Below, piece after piece: positions 7,927 to 16,672 of a stretch of DNA of 64,000 nucleotides. The stretch comes from Sediminicoccus sp. KRV36 (GTDB taxonomy: Bacteria; Pseudomonadota; Alphaproteobacteria; Acetobacterales; Acetobacteraceae), in assembly GCF_023243115.1 (NCBI RefSeq), contig NZ_CP085081.1, forward strand, positions 3,348,001 to 3,412,000. Reading direction: 5' to 3'. Positions within the stretch are counted from its first letter, which is position 1. Every line of letters begins with the position of its first letter. Below the pieces are notes generated by a model. That model searched no databases. It saw only the letters and a program-made list of their open reading frames with translations, and was not told the origin of the DNA. Both the position numbers and the translations under genes were made by a program.

Positions 7927-10272
7927 ATGAGGCAAGGGGTTGGCGCGGCCCTGCCCCGCAAGGAGGATGATCGGTTCCTCCGCGGGCGCGGGAAGTATGT
8001 GGGGGATATCCAGCTGCCAGGCATGCGGGAGGTCGCCTTCCTGCGCAGCCCTGTGGCGCACGGGATCATCCGCGCCATCCGCGCACCCCAGGGCGCACAG
8101 GTCTTCACCATGGCGGATCTCACAGGCGTGCTGCCGATCCGCGCCCCCTCCTCCCTTCCGGGCTTCCGCCGCACCGACCAATGGCCGCTCGCGCAGGGCC
8201 GCGTCCGCCAGGTGGGTGAGCCCATCGCCATGGTGGTGGCCGCCACACGCGCCGAAGCCGAGGATATCCTCGACGCCATCGCTCTCGATATCGAGGAACT
8301 GCCGGCCGCAACTGACATGCTGGCCCATCGCGCCGGTCCGCCGATCCATGAGGGCTGGCCCGACAATGTGGTTCTGCAAGCCCTCGTCGAGGACGATATC
8401 AGCGATGTGCAGGCCCCCATCGTCATCCGCCGCCGCCTGCGCACCGCGCGCCAGCATATGGCGCCGATCGAGGGCCGCGGCGTCGTCGCGCGCTGGGACT
8501 CCCGCCTGGGCCAGTTGGAAATGCACACCTCCTCGCAGATGGTGCATGTGACCAAGACGGGTCTGGCCGAATGCCTCGGCCTGGCGGAATCCGCGGTGCG
8601 GATCATCAGCCCCGATGTCGGCGGTGGCTTCGGCTACAAGGGCATCCTGTTGCAGGAAGAGGTCGCCATCGGCTGGCTCGCCCGCAAGCTGGGCGGCACG
8701 CCGCTCCGCTGGATCGAGGACCGGCGCGAGGGCCTATCAGCCCAGGCCAATTGCCGCGAACACCATTACGACATCACCGTCCATGCCGATCGTGACGGCA
8801 CCATCCTGGCGCTGGATTGTGAGGCGCATGTGGATAGTGGCGCCTATTCGGCCTATCCGTTTTCAGCCTGCCTGGAGGCGGCGCAGATCGGCTCCATCCT
8901 GCCCGGCCCCTACATCGTGCCGCGGTTTCGCTGCAAGACCTGGAGTGTCGCCACCAACAAGCCGCCCATCCTGCCCTATCGCGGTGTCGCGCGAACCGGT
9001 GTCTGCTACGCGCTGGAAACCACGCTGGATGCCGTGGCGCGTGCGGCCGGCATCAGCCCCGTGGCACTCCGCCTGCGCAACCTGCCCAGCGCCGCGCAGA
9101 TGCCCTACATCAACGTCACGAAGAAGATCTTCGACAGCGGCGACTACCCTGAAGCGTTGCGCCGCGCGGCCGAAGCCGTGGATGCCGAGGGCTTCGCCGC
9201 CCGCCGGGACGACGCCCGTGCGGAAGGCCGGCTGATCGGCCAGGGCTTCGCCATCTTCTGCGAGCAAGGTGCGCATGGAACCAGCGTTTATCACGGCTGG
9301 GGGATCCCCTTCGTCCCTGGCGCCGAGCCCTGCCAGGCGCGCCTGACGCCGGACGGCGCGCTGGAACTCCGCGTGGGCGTCCACAGCCATGGCCAGGGGA
9401 TGGAGACGACGTTGGCCCAGGTGGCGCATGAAATCCTCGGCGTGCCGGTGGAGCGCGTGCAGCTCATCCACGGCGATACAGCATTGACGCCTTATTCCAC
9501 CGGCACCTGGGGCAGCCGCTGCGCCGTGATGGCCGGCGGCGCCGTGGCCGAGGCCTGCACGGAACTCCGCAGCCGCCTCATCCCGATGGGCGCCCATCTG
9601 CTGCAGGACAAGGACGCGATCTTCGCGGAAGGCGCCGTGCGCGCCGGCAATGCGAGCGTCAGTGTTGCCGAAATCGCCCGCACCTTCTTCCGCGCGCCGC
9701 AAAACCTGACCGAGGCGATGCAGGCTGAGGGCCTGGACTGCACGGTCGGCCACAAGACCGCGCGGGACACCGGCACCTTCAGCTACGCCTGCCATGCGGT
9801 GGAGGTGGAGTTGGATGCGGCGACAGGCCATGTGCGCCTTACGCGCTATGTGATCGTCGAGGATGGCGGCGTGCTGCTCAATCCCCTGATCGCCGATGGC
9901 CAGGTCCTGGGCGGCGCGGCGCAAGGCATCGGCACCGCGCTGTTCGAGGAAATGCCTTATGACACGGGCGGCCAGCCGCTCGCTTCCACCTTGGCCGACT
10001 ACATGTTGCCCGGCGCCTCGGATGTGCCGGACATCGAAATTCTCCATATGGAAACGCCCTCGCCCATCAGCCGCTTTGGGCAGAAGGGCATCGGCGAGAG
10101 CGGCGCCATCGGCCCGCCGGCTGCGATCGTGAACGCGATCAACGACGCCATCGCGCATCTCGGCTGCGAGGTGACGGACCTGCCGGCGACGCCGGATCGC
10201 ATCCTGGCGGTGCTGGCAAGCGCGATCCCCACGCCGGCCGACACCGGCCGCCAGCTTCGCGGTGCGGCATGA
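7927..10272 (+). CDS. Xanthine dehydrogenase/aldehyde oxidase family molybdopterin-binding large subunit (CoxL-like)
   Basis: A 781-aa catalytic subunit of a molybdenum hydroxylase. The N-terminal hammerhead domain starts with PRKEDDRFLRGRGKYVGDI. The Mo-binding part has SPDVGGGFGYKGILLQEE, and GQKGIGESGAIGPP near the C terminus carries the conserved catalytic glutamate. The active-site loop reads PYRGVARTG, not the AYRCSFR of true (form I) CO dehydrogenase, so a heterocycle or aldehyde hydroxylase is more likely. Its stop overlaps the medium-subunit start (ATGA), and the small subunit follows after the repeat block. The enzyme would hydroxylate the imported substrate in the cytoplasm using water and pass electrons through 2Fe-2S centres and FAD. 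The ATG follows the hairpin pair at 7868-7913. Confidence 0.93.
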   Translation: MRQGVGAALPRKEDDRFLRGRGKYVGDIQLPGMREVAFLRSPVAHGIIRAIRAPQGAQVFTMADLTGVLPIRAPSSLPGFRRTDQWPLAQGRVRQVGEPIAMVVAATRAEAEDILDAIALDIEELPAATDMLAHRAGPPIHEGWPDNVVLQALVEDDISDVQAPIVIRRRLRTARQHMAPIEGRGVVARWDSRLGQLEMHTSSQMVHVTKTGLAECLGLAESAVRIISPDVGGGFGYKGILLQEEVAIGWLARKLGGTPLRWIEDRREGLSAQANCREHHYDITVHADRDGTILALDCEAHVDSGAYSAYPFSACLEAAQIGSILPGPYIVPRFRCKTWSVATNKPPILPYRGVARTGVCYALETTLDAVARAAGISPVALRLRNLPSAAQMPYINVTKKIFDSGDYPEALRRAAEAVDAEGFAARRDDARAEGRLIGQGFAIFCEQGAHGTSVYHGWGIPFVPGAEPCQARLTPDGALELRVGVHSHGQGMETTLAQVAHEILGVPVERVQLIHGDTALTPYSTGTWGSRCAVMAGGAVAEACTELRSRLIPMGAHLLQDKDAIFAEGAVRAGNASVSVAEIARTFFRAPQNLTEAMQAEGLDCTVGHKTARDTGTFSYACHAVEVELDAATGHVRLTRYVIVEDGGVLLNPLIADGQVLGGAAQGIGTALFEEMPYDTGGQPLASTLADYMLPGASDVPDIEILHMETPSPISRFGQKGIGESGAIGPPAAIVNAINDAIAHLGCEVTDLPATPDRILAVLASAIPTPADTGRQLRGAA

Positions 10273-11027
10273 AGCCCGCCGCCTTCGAACATGCCGCCCC
10301 GGCCGATACGCGCGGCGCATTGACGCTGCTGGCGCAACCCGGCGCGAAGCCGCTCTCGGGCGGGCAATCGCTTTCGCCCATGATGAATCTGCGGCTGGTG
10401 CGGCCAGCGCTGCTGGTGGATGTGAAGCGGCTTCCTGACCTGCGCGGAGCCCTCGAAGCGGCGGACCATATCCGCTTCGGCGCCGCCATCACCCACGCCG
10501 AGATTGAGGACGGCGCCGTCCCCGACCCGAGCAACGGCCTGATGCCACATGTGGCCCATGGCATCGCCTACCGCGCCGTGCGCAACCGCGGGACGCTGGG
10601 CGGCAGCCTCGCCCATGCCGACCCTGCCGCCGATTGGCCTGGCGTGATGGCGGCACTGGGCGCCAACATCATCGCGCTCGGCAGCCAAGGCGAGCGCCGC
10701 ATCCCCGCCGAGGCCTTCATCCTCGCCCCCTTCACCACCGCGCTGAAGCCGGGCGAAATCATCCTGGCGGTCGAGGTGCCACGCCTGCCCGCCGGCGCGC
10801 GCTGGGGTTATTGCAAGATCAACCGCAAGATCGGCGAATTCGCCAAGGCCATCGGCATCGCCATCGAGCGCCCGCGCCGGCTTCTGGCCGGCGCCGTGGA
10901 AGGCCCGCCGACGCTGCTGGAGAGCGTGGATGACATCCCAACACGGCTACCCTGGCTGGACGCCGCGGCCCAGCGCCTCAGCGGCATCGCCTTGCAGCGC
11001 GCCATCGCGATGATGGAAGCCGCATGA
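10269..11027 (+). CDS. FAD-binding medium subunit of molybdenum hydroxylase (CoxM-like)
   Basis: A 252-aa FAD subunit. It has the pyrophosphate-binding segment PLSGGQSLSPMMNLRL (residues 30-47) and the second FAD signature RNRGTLGGSLAHADPAADWP, both typical of CoxM/XdhB-type subunits. The ATG overlaps the large-subunit stop by 4 nt. At about 250 aa it is shorter than many CoxM proteins (around 280-290), with a reduced C-terminal domain. It would take electrons from the 2Fe-2S subunit to its acceptor. The stop codon overlaps an ATG that opens the first of three tandem mini-ORFs before the small-subunit gene. Confidence 0.92.
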   Translation: MKPAAFEHAAPADTRGALTLLAQPGAKPLSGGQSLSPMMNLRLVRPALLVDVKRLPDLRGALEAADHIRFGAAITHAEIEDGAVPDPSNGLMPHVAHGIAYRAVRNRGTLGGSLAHADPAADWPGVMAALGANIIALGSQGERRIPAEAFILAPFTTALKPGEIILAVEVPRLPAGARWGYCKINRKIGEFAKAIGIAIERPRRLLAGAVEGPPTLLESVDDIPTRLPWLDAAAQRLSGIALQRAIAMMEAA

Positions 11028-11204
11028 ACTCCACCGATTCAGACCTCCGCGCCAAGCAGGCGCTCCGGCCATCGGAGGCAATGTGAGCGCCACCGATTCA
11101 AACCTCCGCGCCAAGCAGGCGCTCCGGCCATCGGAGGCAATGTGAGCGCCACCGATTCAGACCTCCGCGCCAAGCAGGCGCTCCGGCCATCGGAGGCAAT
11201 GTGA
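11024..11204 (+). repeat. Three 59-bp tandem repeats forming three coupled 20-codon mini-ORFs
   Basis: The 59-bp unit starts at 11031, 11090 and 11149; copy 2 differs from copy 3 by one base. Each unit forms a short frame: ATG 11024-11086, GTG 11083-11145 and GTG 11142-11204. The peptides are MNSTDSDLRAKQALRPSEAM, MSATDSNLRAKQALRPSEAM and MSATDSDLRAKQALRPSEAM. Every frame overlaps its neighbour by 4 nt (ATGA or GTGA), the first with the CoxM-like stop and the last with the GTG start of the 2Fe-2S gene. Each unit ends with GGAGG at ribosome-site spacing from the next GTG. That GGAGG can pair with CCTCC earlier in the same unit, next to a GCGCC-AAGCA-GGCGC stem. Whether peptides are made is unknown; the arrangement fits a chain of translational couplers. 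Confidence 0.85.
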
Positions 11205-12259
11205 TCACCCTTCATGTGAATGGTGCGCGGCGCGAGGTGAGCGCCCCCGCCCGCACCCACTTGGCCGATGTGATCCGCGAGCATTGCGGCCTCACCGGCA
11301 CGCATCTGGGCTGCGAACAGGGCGTCTGTGGCGCCTGCACCGTGCTGGTGAACGGGGCTCCAACCCGCTCCTGCCTGATCTATGCGCATGAGGCGGCCGG
11401 GATGGAGGTCACCACCATCGAGGGGCTGGACGAGGATCCCGTGGCCGAGGCCTTGCGCGCCGCCTTCAACCGGCACCACGCCCTGCAATGCGGCTATTGC
11501 ACGCCGGGCATGATGATGACGGCGCGCGATATCGTGATCCGCCTGGGCGCCGTGGATGAGACACGCATCCGCGACGAACTGGCCGGCAATCTGTGCCGCT
11601 GCACCGGCTATCGCGGCATTGTGCGAGCCATCGCCGAGGTGGCCGCCACACGCCCCGCCGCACTGCCTCTGGCGCGGCGCGAAGCTGCCATCCCGGCTCC
11701 GCCGCCACCGCCCCTGGCCGTCAACGCGCCACCGGTTGACGCGGCGCTGCCCAACCATCTTGAGCATCGCGAAACCCTGGCCATCCCGCCGGATGTCGCC
11801 TGGCTCATCCTCTCCGACCCGGCCCGCATCGCCGACTGCGTGCCCGGCATGCGCCTGATCCGGCACGAGGGCACGTTGGTGGAGGGCGAGATGGCCGTGA
11901 GCCTTGGCCCCTTCGCCGTCCGCTTTGCCGGCCTGGGCACATTGACGCTCGATCAGGCGGCGCGCATGGGGCGCCTGCGCGGCCAGGGGCGAGATGGCGC
12001 GAATGGTGCCGAAGGCGAGGTCCAGTGGCGGTTGGAGCCAGATGGCGAGGCCTCCCGCCTGCTCCTGGAGCTGGGCTGGCGCCTGACCGGCCCGCTCGCG
12101 CAATTCTCCAGGCCGGCGCTGCTGCGCGGCGTGGTGGCCGCGATGGCAGCCGATTTCGCCCGCAACCTGGAGCGCCAGGCGCGCGGTGAAGCCGTGGTGG
12201 CAAAGGCCAGCTTCTGGGGCCTGCTGCTGGGCTGGTGGCGGGCGCTGATCCGGCGCTGA
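11201..12259 (+). CDS. 2Fe-2S small subunit of molybdenum hydroxylase fused to CoxG/SRPBCC domain
   Basis: A 352-aa protein. Residues 1-155 are a complete CoxS-like subunit: GCEQGVCGACTVLVNG for the plant-type 2Fe-2S centre, then QCGYCTPGMMM and NLCRCTGYRGIV for the second centre. A Pro/Ala-rich linker (about 150-185, with PAPPPPPLAV) joins it to a CoxG-like SRPBCC domain (IPPDVAWLILSDPARIADCVPGM onward). It ends in a hydrophobic, basic tail (FWGLLLGWWRALIRR) like the membrane tether of CoxG. CoxG is known to recruit CO dehydrogenase to the membrane, so the fusion may anchor the whole hydroxylase at the respiratory chain. The start is GTG 11201, coupled to the last mini-ORF repeat by GTGA, with GGAGG upstream. 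Confidence 0.92.
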   Translation: MITLHVNGARREVSAPARTHLADVIREHCGLTGTHLGCEQGVCGACTVLVNGAPTRSCLIYAHEAAGMEVTTIEGLDEDPVAEALRAAFNRHHALQCGYCTPGMMMTARDIVIRLGAVDETRIRDELAGNLCRCTGYRGIVRAIAEVAATRPAALPLARREAAIPAPPPPPLAVNAPPVDAALPNHLEHRETLAIPPDVAWLILSDPARIADCVPGMRLIRHEGTLVEGEMAVSLGPFAVRFAGLGTLTLDQAARMGRLRGQGRDGANGAEGEVQWRLEPDGEASRLLLELGWRLTGPLAQFSRPALLRGVVAAMAADFARNLERQARGEAVVAKASFWGLLLGWWRALIRR

Positions 12260-12265
12260 CCCGCG

Positions 12266-12460
12266 CTATTCGCGGTTTTTCTTGCGCCACTCATCAATCG
12301 CGGCCATGGCTTCCTGCTTGGCCACCCGCTCGTGCTGGCCCATCACATCGCCCGTGTTGACGGGCTTGGCGGCAGCCGTGGCGCCGTCATAGGTGGTCCA
12401 GCGCCAGTTATTGCGGCCCTTGAGGGGGCCGACCGTGAATACGCAACCGCGATGTTCCAT
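12266..12460 (-). CDS. Small hypothetical protein, 64 aa
   Basis: A 64-residue frame whose stop faces the 2Fe-2S/CoxG gene six bases away. The sequence begins MEHRGCVFTVGPLKGRNNWRW and ends in a charged helical tail (QEAMAAIDEWRKKNRE). I do not recognise a family. No signal peptide or membrane segment is visible. The ATG at 12460 has no clear ribosome site, and the region upstream is AT-richer than its surroundings, with a possible lepA 3' remnant. The composition looks protein-like (Trp, Lys, Glu and few Arg/Pro runs), which makes it more credible than other frames nearby, but it could be a leftover of a decayed gene. Confidence 0.5.
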   Translation of the reverse strand: MEHRGCVFTVGPLKGRNNWRWTTYDGATAAAKPVNTGDVMGQHERVAKQEAMAAIDEWRKKNRE

Positions 12461-12997
12461 AGCTCAACGTCCATTTTGAGGGCAGCGACCAGAACGCCCG
12501 GCGGGACCTCGGCCCAGCCAGGTGTGCCCCGCGCTTTCCCTTTGTTTTCCATAAGCATGCTGCATGCACGGGGCAGAGCTGCTCGGTTCCCTCACCATCG
12601 GGCTCCGAGCGACATGCGTTCCGCATCGCAGATGACCAGAGCTTGTTCCGCTCGCAAGGGCTCACGAAACAACCTCTAGACCATTAATTTTCGAGCATCA
12701 TTATCCGCCCAAACGATTCTGTTTGAACGGATGGCGCTCTGGTCACTTGCCGCAGGAGCCCCCCATTTCGGAGATGCCCAAGGGCAGGTGATTTTTCAAC
12801 ATTTATAGTGCCTTGCGGGTCGGATACGTGCCTTGGGCGCTATCCAGCAATGAAACAGACAGACAAGCCCCTGCCCTGCTTCCTCTTCCCCACAATTCAG
12901 GCGAATAACATATCCGCCTGCCCACGGCCATCCAGGCAGGCGGTCGGCGTGGTGACGGGAAGCAGTCCATCCCAAGCCTTCGGTCAACCGCCGCACC
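12461..12997. other. Gene-poor AT-richer interval, possible decayed DNA
   Basis: This is the longest stretch (537 bp) without a convincing gene. Base composition drops, especially 12661-12900 (for example ATTAATTTTCGAG and TTTTTCAACATTTATAG), unlike the rest of the window. Frames on both strands here are short, rich in Arg/Ser/Pro and lack ribosome sites. Apart from the possible lepA 3' remnant at 12464-12556, I see no repeats, tRNA or terminator in it. Confidence 0.5.
12464..12556 (-). pseudogene. Possible remnant of a lepA 3' end
   Basis: On the minus strand this stretch encodes AEVPPGVLVAALKMD, which lines up with the C terminus of the intact LepA about 1.3 kb away ([15 protein letters not shown]). 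The DNA around the last codons is nearly identical (GCTGCCCTCAAAATGGA against GCTGCCCTCAAGATGGA). Upstream codons match only loosely (LMENKGKARG against [11 protein letters not shown]). The intact gene is on the same strand. It could be a worn partial duplication or chance similarity; I rate both as possible. Confidence 0.3.
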
Positions 12998-13747
12998 TCA
13001 TGCAGCCACGACGCGCCGGGCGACGATGGTGTGCCGCTCGGCCTTGACCGTGCCGAACATCGCATAGGCTTCGACAAATTCCACCTCGAAGCCCAGTTGG
13101 CGGAAGATCAAGCGATACAGGTCGGCCGAGAGGCGCCACCAGACATAGGGGTGATTGGCCGACCACTCCTGATGGGGGCGCATGAAGAGCCCGGGCGTGA
13201 AATCCACATGCGTGAAGCCGATCACCACCGCCTCCTTGGCCACACGGGCAATTTGACCGATGGCGGTGACGGGATCCGAGAGATGTTCGATGATCGCGCA
13301 GGCCAGCACCACATCCTGCTCCGGCACCAGCTGCGCCAGTTGCCCGACATCGCCGTAGACGACCTTCACGCGCGACTCATATTCATGCCACGCATACCAG
13401 AAGGCGCTCTTATAGGCGATCAGGCCCTGCTCGCTTGCTGCGTTCCAACGGGCGCGGTCCTGGTGGTACAGCGTGCTGGCGAAGGGCACCCATTGGAACC
13501 GCGCGACGCTATCGGCATCGAAGGCCGTAACATCCGCCCCCCGGTTATCCATCTCAAAGGCGATCGCGCCTGTACAGGTCCCTACATCCAGAACGCGCTT
13601 GCCCCGCAGATCGAGCCCGCCGGTATAGGCCTCGAAATCCGGGCGGATATCCCATTGGCCTTCGACCGGCCCTGTCTGGGGCAAATACATGCTGTGATAG
13701 AAGACGCAATTCGCCAGTGCAGGCTTTGGCCACGGCATCTCGTACAT
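12998..13747 (-). CDS. Class I SAM-dependent methyltransferase (CmoB/DUF1698-like)
   Basis: A 249-aa methyltransferase. SAM-binding motif I is VLDVGTCTGAIAFEM, with the acidic motif II in TAFDAD. Motif IV-like DVVLACAIIEHLSDP carries the usual I-E-H-L. The N-terminal FYHSMYLPQTGPVEGQWDIR resembles the stretch before motif I in CmoB-type tRNA-modifying and DUF1698 proteins. The start at 13747 follows GAGGGA at good spacing; ATG 13768, overlapping the lepA stop by 8 nt, is an alternative. It is transcribed with and just after lepA. The substrate is not evident, and the long aromatic insertion (FWYAWHEYESR) differs from small-molecule methyltransferases I know. Confidence 0.85.
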   Translation of the reverse strand: MYEMPWPKPALANCVFYHSMYLPQTGPVEGQWDIRPDFEAYTGGLDLRGKRVLDVGTCTGAIAFEMDNRGADVTAFDADSVARFQWVPFASTLYHQDRARWNAASEQGLIAYKSAFWYAWHEYESRVKVVYGDVGQLAQLVPEQDVVLACAIIEHLSDPVTAIGQIARVAKEAVVIGFTHVDFTPGLFMRPHQEWSANHPYVWWRLSADLYRLIFRQLGFEVEFVEAYAMFGTVKAERHTIVARRVVAA

Positions 13748-13760
13748 GCCGGCCAGTCCC

Positions 13761-15566
13761 TCAGGCATCCATCTTGAGGGCAGCGATAAAGGCGCTTTGC
13801 GGGATTTCGACCTTGCCGAATTGCCGCATGCGCTTCTTGCCTTCCTTCTGCTTGTCCAGAAGCTTGCGCTTGCGGCTGATGTCGCCGCCATAGCACTTGG
13901 CCGTCACGTCCTTGGACATGGCGGAGATCGTCTCACGCGCGATGACCCGCCCGCCGATCGCCGCCTGGATGGGGATCTTGAAGAGCTGGCGCGGGATCAG
14001 CTCCTTCAGCTTCTCGCAGATCTGCCGACCGCGCCGGTCAGCCTGGTTGCGGTGCGCCATGAAGGAGAGCGCATCCACCGGCTCGGCATTTACCAGGATG
14101 GAAATCTTCACGAGGTCGCCCTGCTCATAGCCTTCCATGGCGTAGTCGAAGCTCGCATAGCCGCGGCTGAGCGATTTCAGGCGATCGTAAAAATCGAACA
14201 CCACCTCATTCAGCGGCAGCATATAGACCGCCATGGCGCGGGTGCCGACATAGGTCAGCTCCACCTGGCGGCCGCGGCGCTCATTGCAGAGCGTCAGGAC
14301 GGGGCCGAGATACTCATCCGGCACCATGATGGTCGCCTTGATCCAGGGCTCCTGGATTTCGGCGATGAAGGTGGGGTCCGGCATATCCGCCGGGTTATGC
14401 AGGTCGAGCTCTTCGCCGTTGTTCTTCTTGAGCTTGTAGACGACGCTGGGCGCGGTTGCGATCAGATCAAGGTCGAACTCGCGCGAAAGTCGCTCCTGCA
14501 CGATTTCCAGGTGCAACAGCCCCAGGAAGCCGCAGCGATAGCCCAGGCCGAGCGCCGCCGAGGTCTCCATCTCGTAATGGAAGCTGCTGTCATTCAGCCG
14601 AAGCTTGCCCACACTTTCGCGCAGCTTCTCGAAATCATCGGCATCCACCGGGTACAGCCCGCACCACACGACGGGAATGCTGGGCTTGAAGCCGGGCAGC
14701 GCCTCGGTCGCGGGGTTGCGGTCATCGGTCAGGGTATCGCCGACATTGGTGTCGGCCACTGTTTTGATGGCGGCGGTGACAAAGCCCATCTCGCCCGGGC
14801 CAAGGCTGTCGGCCGCGACCATCTTGGGCGTGAAATAGCCGACCTGCTCCACGGTATGCACGGCGCCATTGGACATCATGCGGATCTTCTGGCCCTTGCG
14901 CAGATGCCCATCGCGCACGCGCACCAGGACCACCACGCCCAGATAGGCGTCATACCAGCTATCCACCAGCAAGGCAGTCAGCGTCTTGGACGCATCGCCC
15001 CTGGGCGGCGGCAGGCGGGTCACGATGGCTTCCAGCACGCCCTCGATGTTGAGCCCAGTTTTCGCCGAGATCATCACGGCATCCGAGGCATCGAGGCCGA
15101 TCACATCCTCGATCTGCTGCTTCACCCGGTCCGGCTCGGCCGCCGGCAGATCAATCTTGTTCAGCACCGGCACGATTTCGTGGTTCGCATCCAGCGCCTG
15201 GTAAACATTGGCCAGCGTCTGCGCCTCGACCCCCTGGGAGGCGTCCACCACCAGCAGCGAGCCCTCGCAGGCAGCGAGGCTGCGGCTCACCTCATAGGCG
15301 AAGTCCACATGGCCCGGCGTGTCCATGAGGTTCAGCGTATAGATCAGCCCATCCTTGGCCTTGTAGTTGATCCGGACGGTCTGCGCCTTGATGGTGATGC
15401 CGCGCTCGCGCTCGATATCCATGCTGTCGAGCATCTGTTCCTTCATGTCGCGCAGCGCCACGGTCCCGGTGGACTGGATCAGCCGGTCGGCGAGGGTGGA
15501 TTTTCCATGGTCAATATGGGCGACGATGGAGAAATTGCGGATGAGGTGCAGCGGCGTTTCGGTCAT
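13761..15566 (-). CDS. lepA: Elongation factor 4 (LepA), ribosomal back-translocase GTPase
   Basis: A 601-aa protein, the usual LepA length. GTPase motifs are AHIDHGKST (G1), DTPGHVDF (G3) and NKIDLP (G4). EF-G-like domains II, III and V follow, then the LepA-specific C-terminal domain ending [18 protein letters not shown]. LepA acts on the 70S ribosome, affecting initiation/assembly and stalled elongation. The ATG at 15566 directly precedes the conserved [12 protein letters not shown]; no purine-rich ribosome site is visible before it (CTATCTCCCCTCCC). A methyltransferase gene follows immediately. It is a housekeeping gene set between accessory Bug genes. Confidence 0.98.
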   Translation of the reverse strand: MTETPLHLIRNFSIVAHIDHGKSTLADRLIQSTGTVALRDMKEQMLDSMDIERERGITIKAQTVRINYKAKDGLIYTLNLMDTPGHVDFAYEVSRSLAACEGSLLVVDASQGVEAQTLANVYQALDANHEIVPVLNKIDLPAAEPDRVKQQIEDVIGLDASDAVMISAKTGLNIEGVLEAIVTRLPPPRGDASKTLTALLVDSWYDAYLGVVVLVRVRDGHLRKGQKIRMMSNGAVHTVEQVGYFTPKMVAADSLGPGEMGFVTAAIKTVADTNVGDTLTDDRNPATEALPGFKPSIPVVWCGLYPVDADDFEKLRESVGKLRLNDSSFHYEMETSAALGLGYRCGFLGLLHLEIVQERLSREFDLDLIATAPSVVYKLKKNNGEELDLHNPADMPDPTFIAEIQEPWIKATIMVPDEYLGPVLTLCNERRGRQVELTYVGTRAMAVYMLPLNEVVFDFYDRLKSLSRGYASFDYAMEGYEQGDLVKISILVNAEPVDALSFMAHRNQADRRGRQICEKLKELIPRQLFKIPIQAAIGGRVIARETISAMSKDVTAKCYGGDISRKRKLLDKQKEGKKRMRQFGKVEIPQSAFIAALKMDA

Positions 15567-15698
15567 GGGAGGGGAGATAGGGCCAAAGCCGGGGAAGTCA
15601 AAGCGCTGAAAGGCAGTCCCAGGGTTTTGCTTCCCGCAGGGCAAGGAATATCCCAAGATCGTCGCCGAACCGGGAACAACCCGGCCGGAGGAACCCCC

Positions 15699-16670
15699 AT
15701 GACACTGACCCGCCGCATTGTCCTGCTGGCCGCCCCTGCCCTGCTGCTTGCCGCACCGCGCGGCCAGGCGCAGGGCTTTCCCGCCCGACCCTTGCGAATC
15801 GTGGTGCCCTACTCGCCAGGTGGTGTCTCCGACATCACGGCAAGGTTGATCGCCGAGCCCATGTCGGCCGCCCTGGGCCAGCCGGTCACGGTGGAGAACC
15901 GGCCCGGGGCCGATGGCATCATCGGCACGGATGCGGTCGCGAAATCCCCACCGGATGGCCATATGCTGGGCCTGACCTCGGTCGGCCATGCAGTGAATGC
16001 CGCACTTTACCGGCTGCCCTTCGACACGGTGCGGGACTTCACCTTCCTCAGCATGACGACCCGCACGCCCCTCGTGCTCTGCGCGGCGCCCAGCTTCCCG
16101 GCCAGCACGCCGGCCGAGTTGGTCAGCCACGCGAAATCCCTGCCAGCTGGCCGCATCACCTTCGCCGGCTCGGCCGGGGTGGTGCGCCTCGCGCCCGTCC
16201 TGTTCGCGCAGCAGACCGGTATCGAGCTGACCTATGTCCCCTATCGCGGCAGCACCCACGCCCACCCCGACCTGATCGCGGGCCGCGTGAACATCATGTT
16301 CGACACGGTGCCCGCCGCCCTGCCGCATATCCAGGGGGGTTCGCTGAAGGCGCTCGCCACCACGGGCGCCACCCGCGCGCCGCAGCTGCCCAATATCCCC
16401 ACCCTGAGCGAGTTCCTGCCGGGCTTCGAGGCCTCCACCTGGGGCATGCTTTTTGGCCCGGCCGGATTGCCGCCGCCGGTGACCACCCGCCTGGTGGCCG
16501 AAATCCATGCCGCATTGCGCCGGCCGGAGATTCTGGCCCGGCACCAGACGCTTGGCGCCGAGGTCGTGACAACGACGCCGGAGCAAAGCCGCGACTTCGT
16601 GGAAGCCGAGATGGCGAAATGGGGTGCGGCGGCACGCGCGGCGGGCATCACGCAACAAAATGCCGGGTAG
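15699..16670 (+). CDS. Bug/TctC family substrate-binding protein
   Basis: A 323-aa periplasmic binding protein. It has a signal peptide ([22 protein letters not shown]), the family strand [35 protein letters not shown] and [17 protein letters not shown]. Start ATG 15699 follows GGAGG. The frame stays open far upstream, antisense to lepA, but that part is not coding. It is divergent from lepA across 132 bp and convergent with the Bug gene that ends at 16720. It stands alone with no transporter membrane genes, so it may work with TctAB proteins encoded elsewhere. The ligand is unknown. Confidence 0.93.
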   Translation: MTLTRRIVLLAAPALLLAAPRGQAQGFPARPLRIVVPYSPGGVSDITARLIAEPMSAALGQPVTVENRPGADGIIGTDAVAKSPPDGHMLGLTSVGHAVNAALYRLPFDTVRDFTFLSMTTRTPLVLCAAPSFPASTPAELVSHAKSLPAGRITFAGSAGVVRLAPVLFAQQTGIELTYVPYRGSTHAHPDLIAGRVNIMFDTVPAALPHIQGGSLKALATTGATRAPQLPNIPTLSEFLPGFEASTWGMLFGPAGLPPPVTTRLVAEIHAALRRPEILARHQTLGAEVVTTTPEQSRDFVEAEMAKWGAAARAAGITQQNAG

Positions 16671-16672
16671 CG

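Noticed and set aside
11024..11204. CRISPR-like array
   Set aside because: The units are directly contiguous without spacers and are in register with start and stop codons.
7927..12259. True CO dehydrogenase (coxMSL)
   Set aside because: The AYRCSFR loop is missing and the context is an importer plus amidohydrolase; a general Mo-hydroxylase is the safer call.
12796..13077. 93-codon minus-strand frame after the methyltransferase
   Set aside because: It overlaps the methyltransferase 3' end in another frame, lacks a ribosome site and has no recognisable sequence.
13746..15698. Long upstream extension of the Bug gene frame antisense to lepA
   Set aside because: lepA is certain on the other strand; the Bug signal peptide and GGAGG site fix the real start at 15699.
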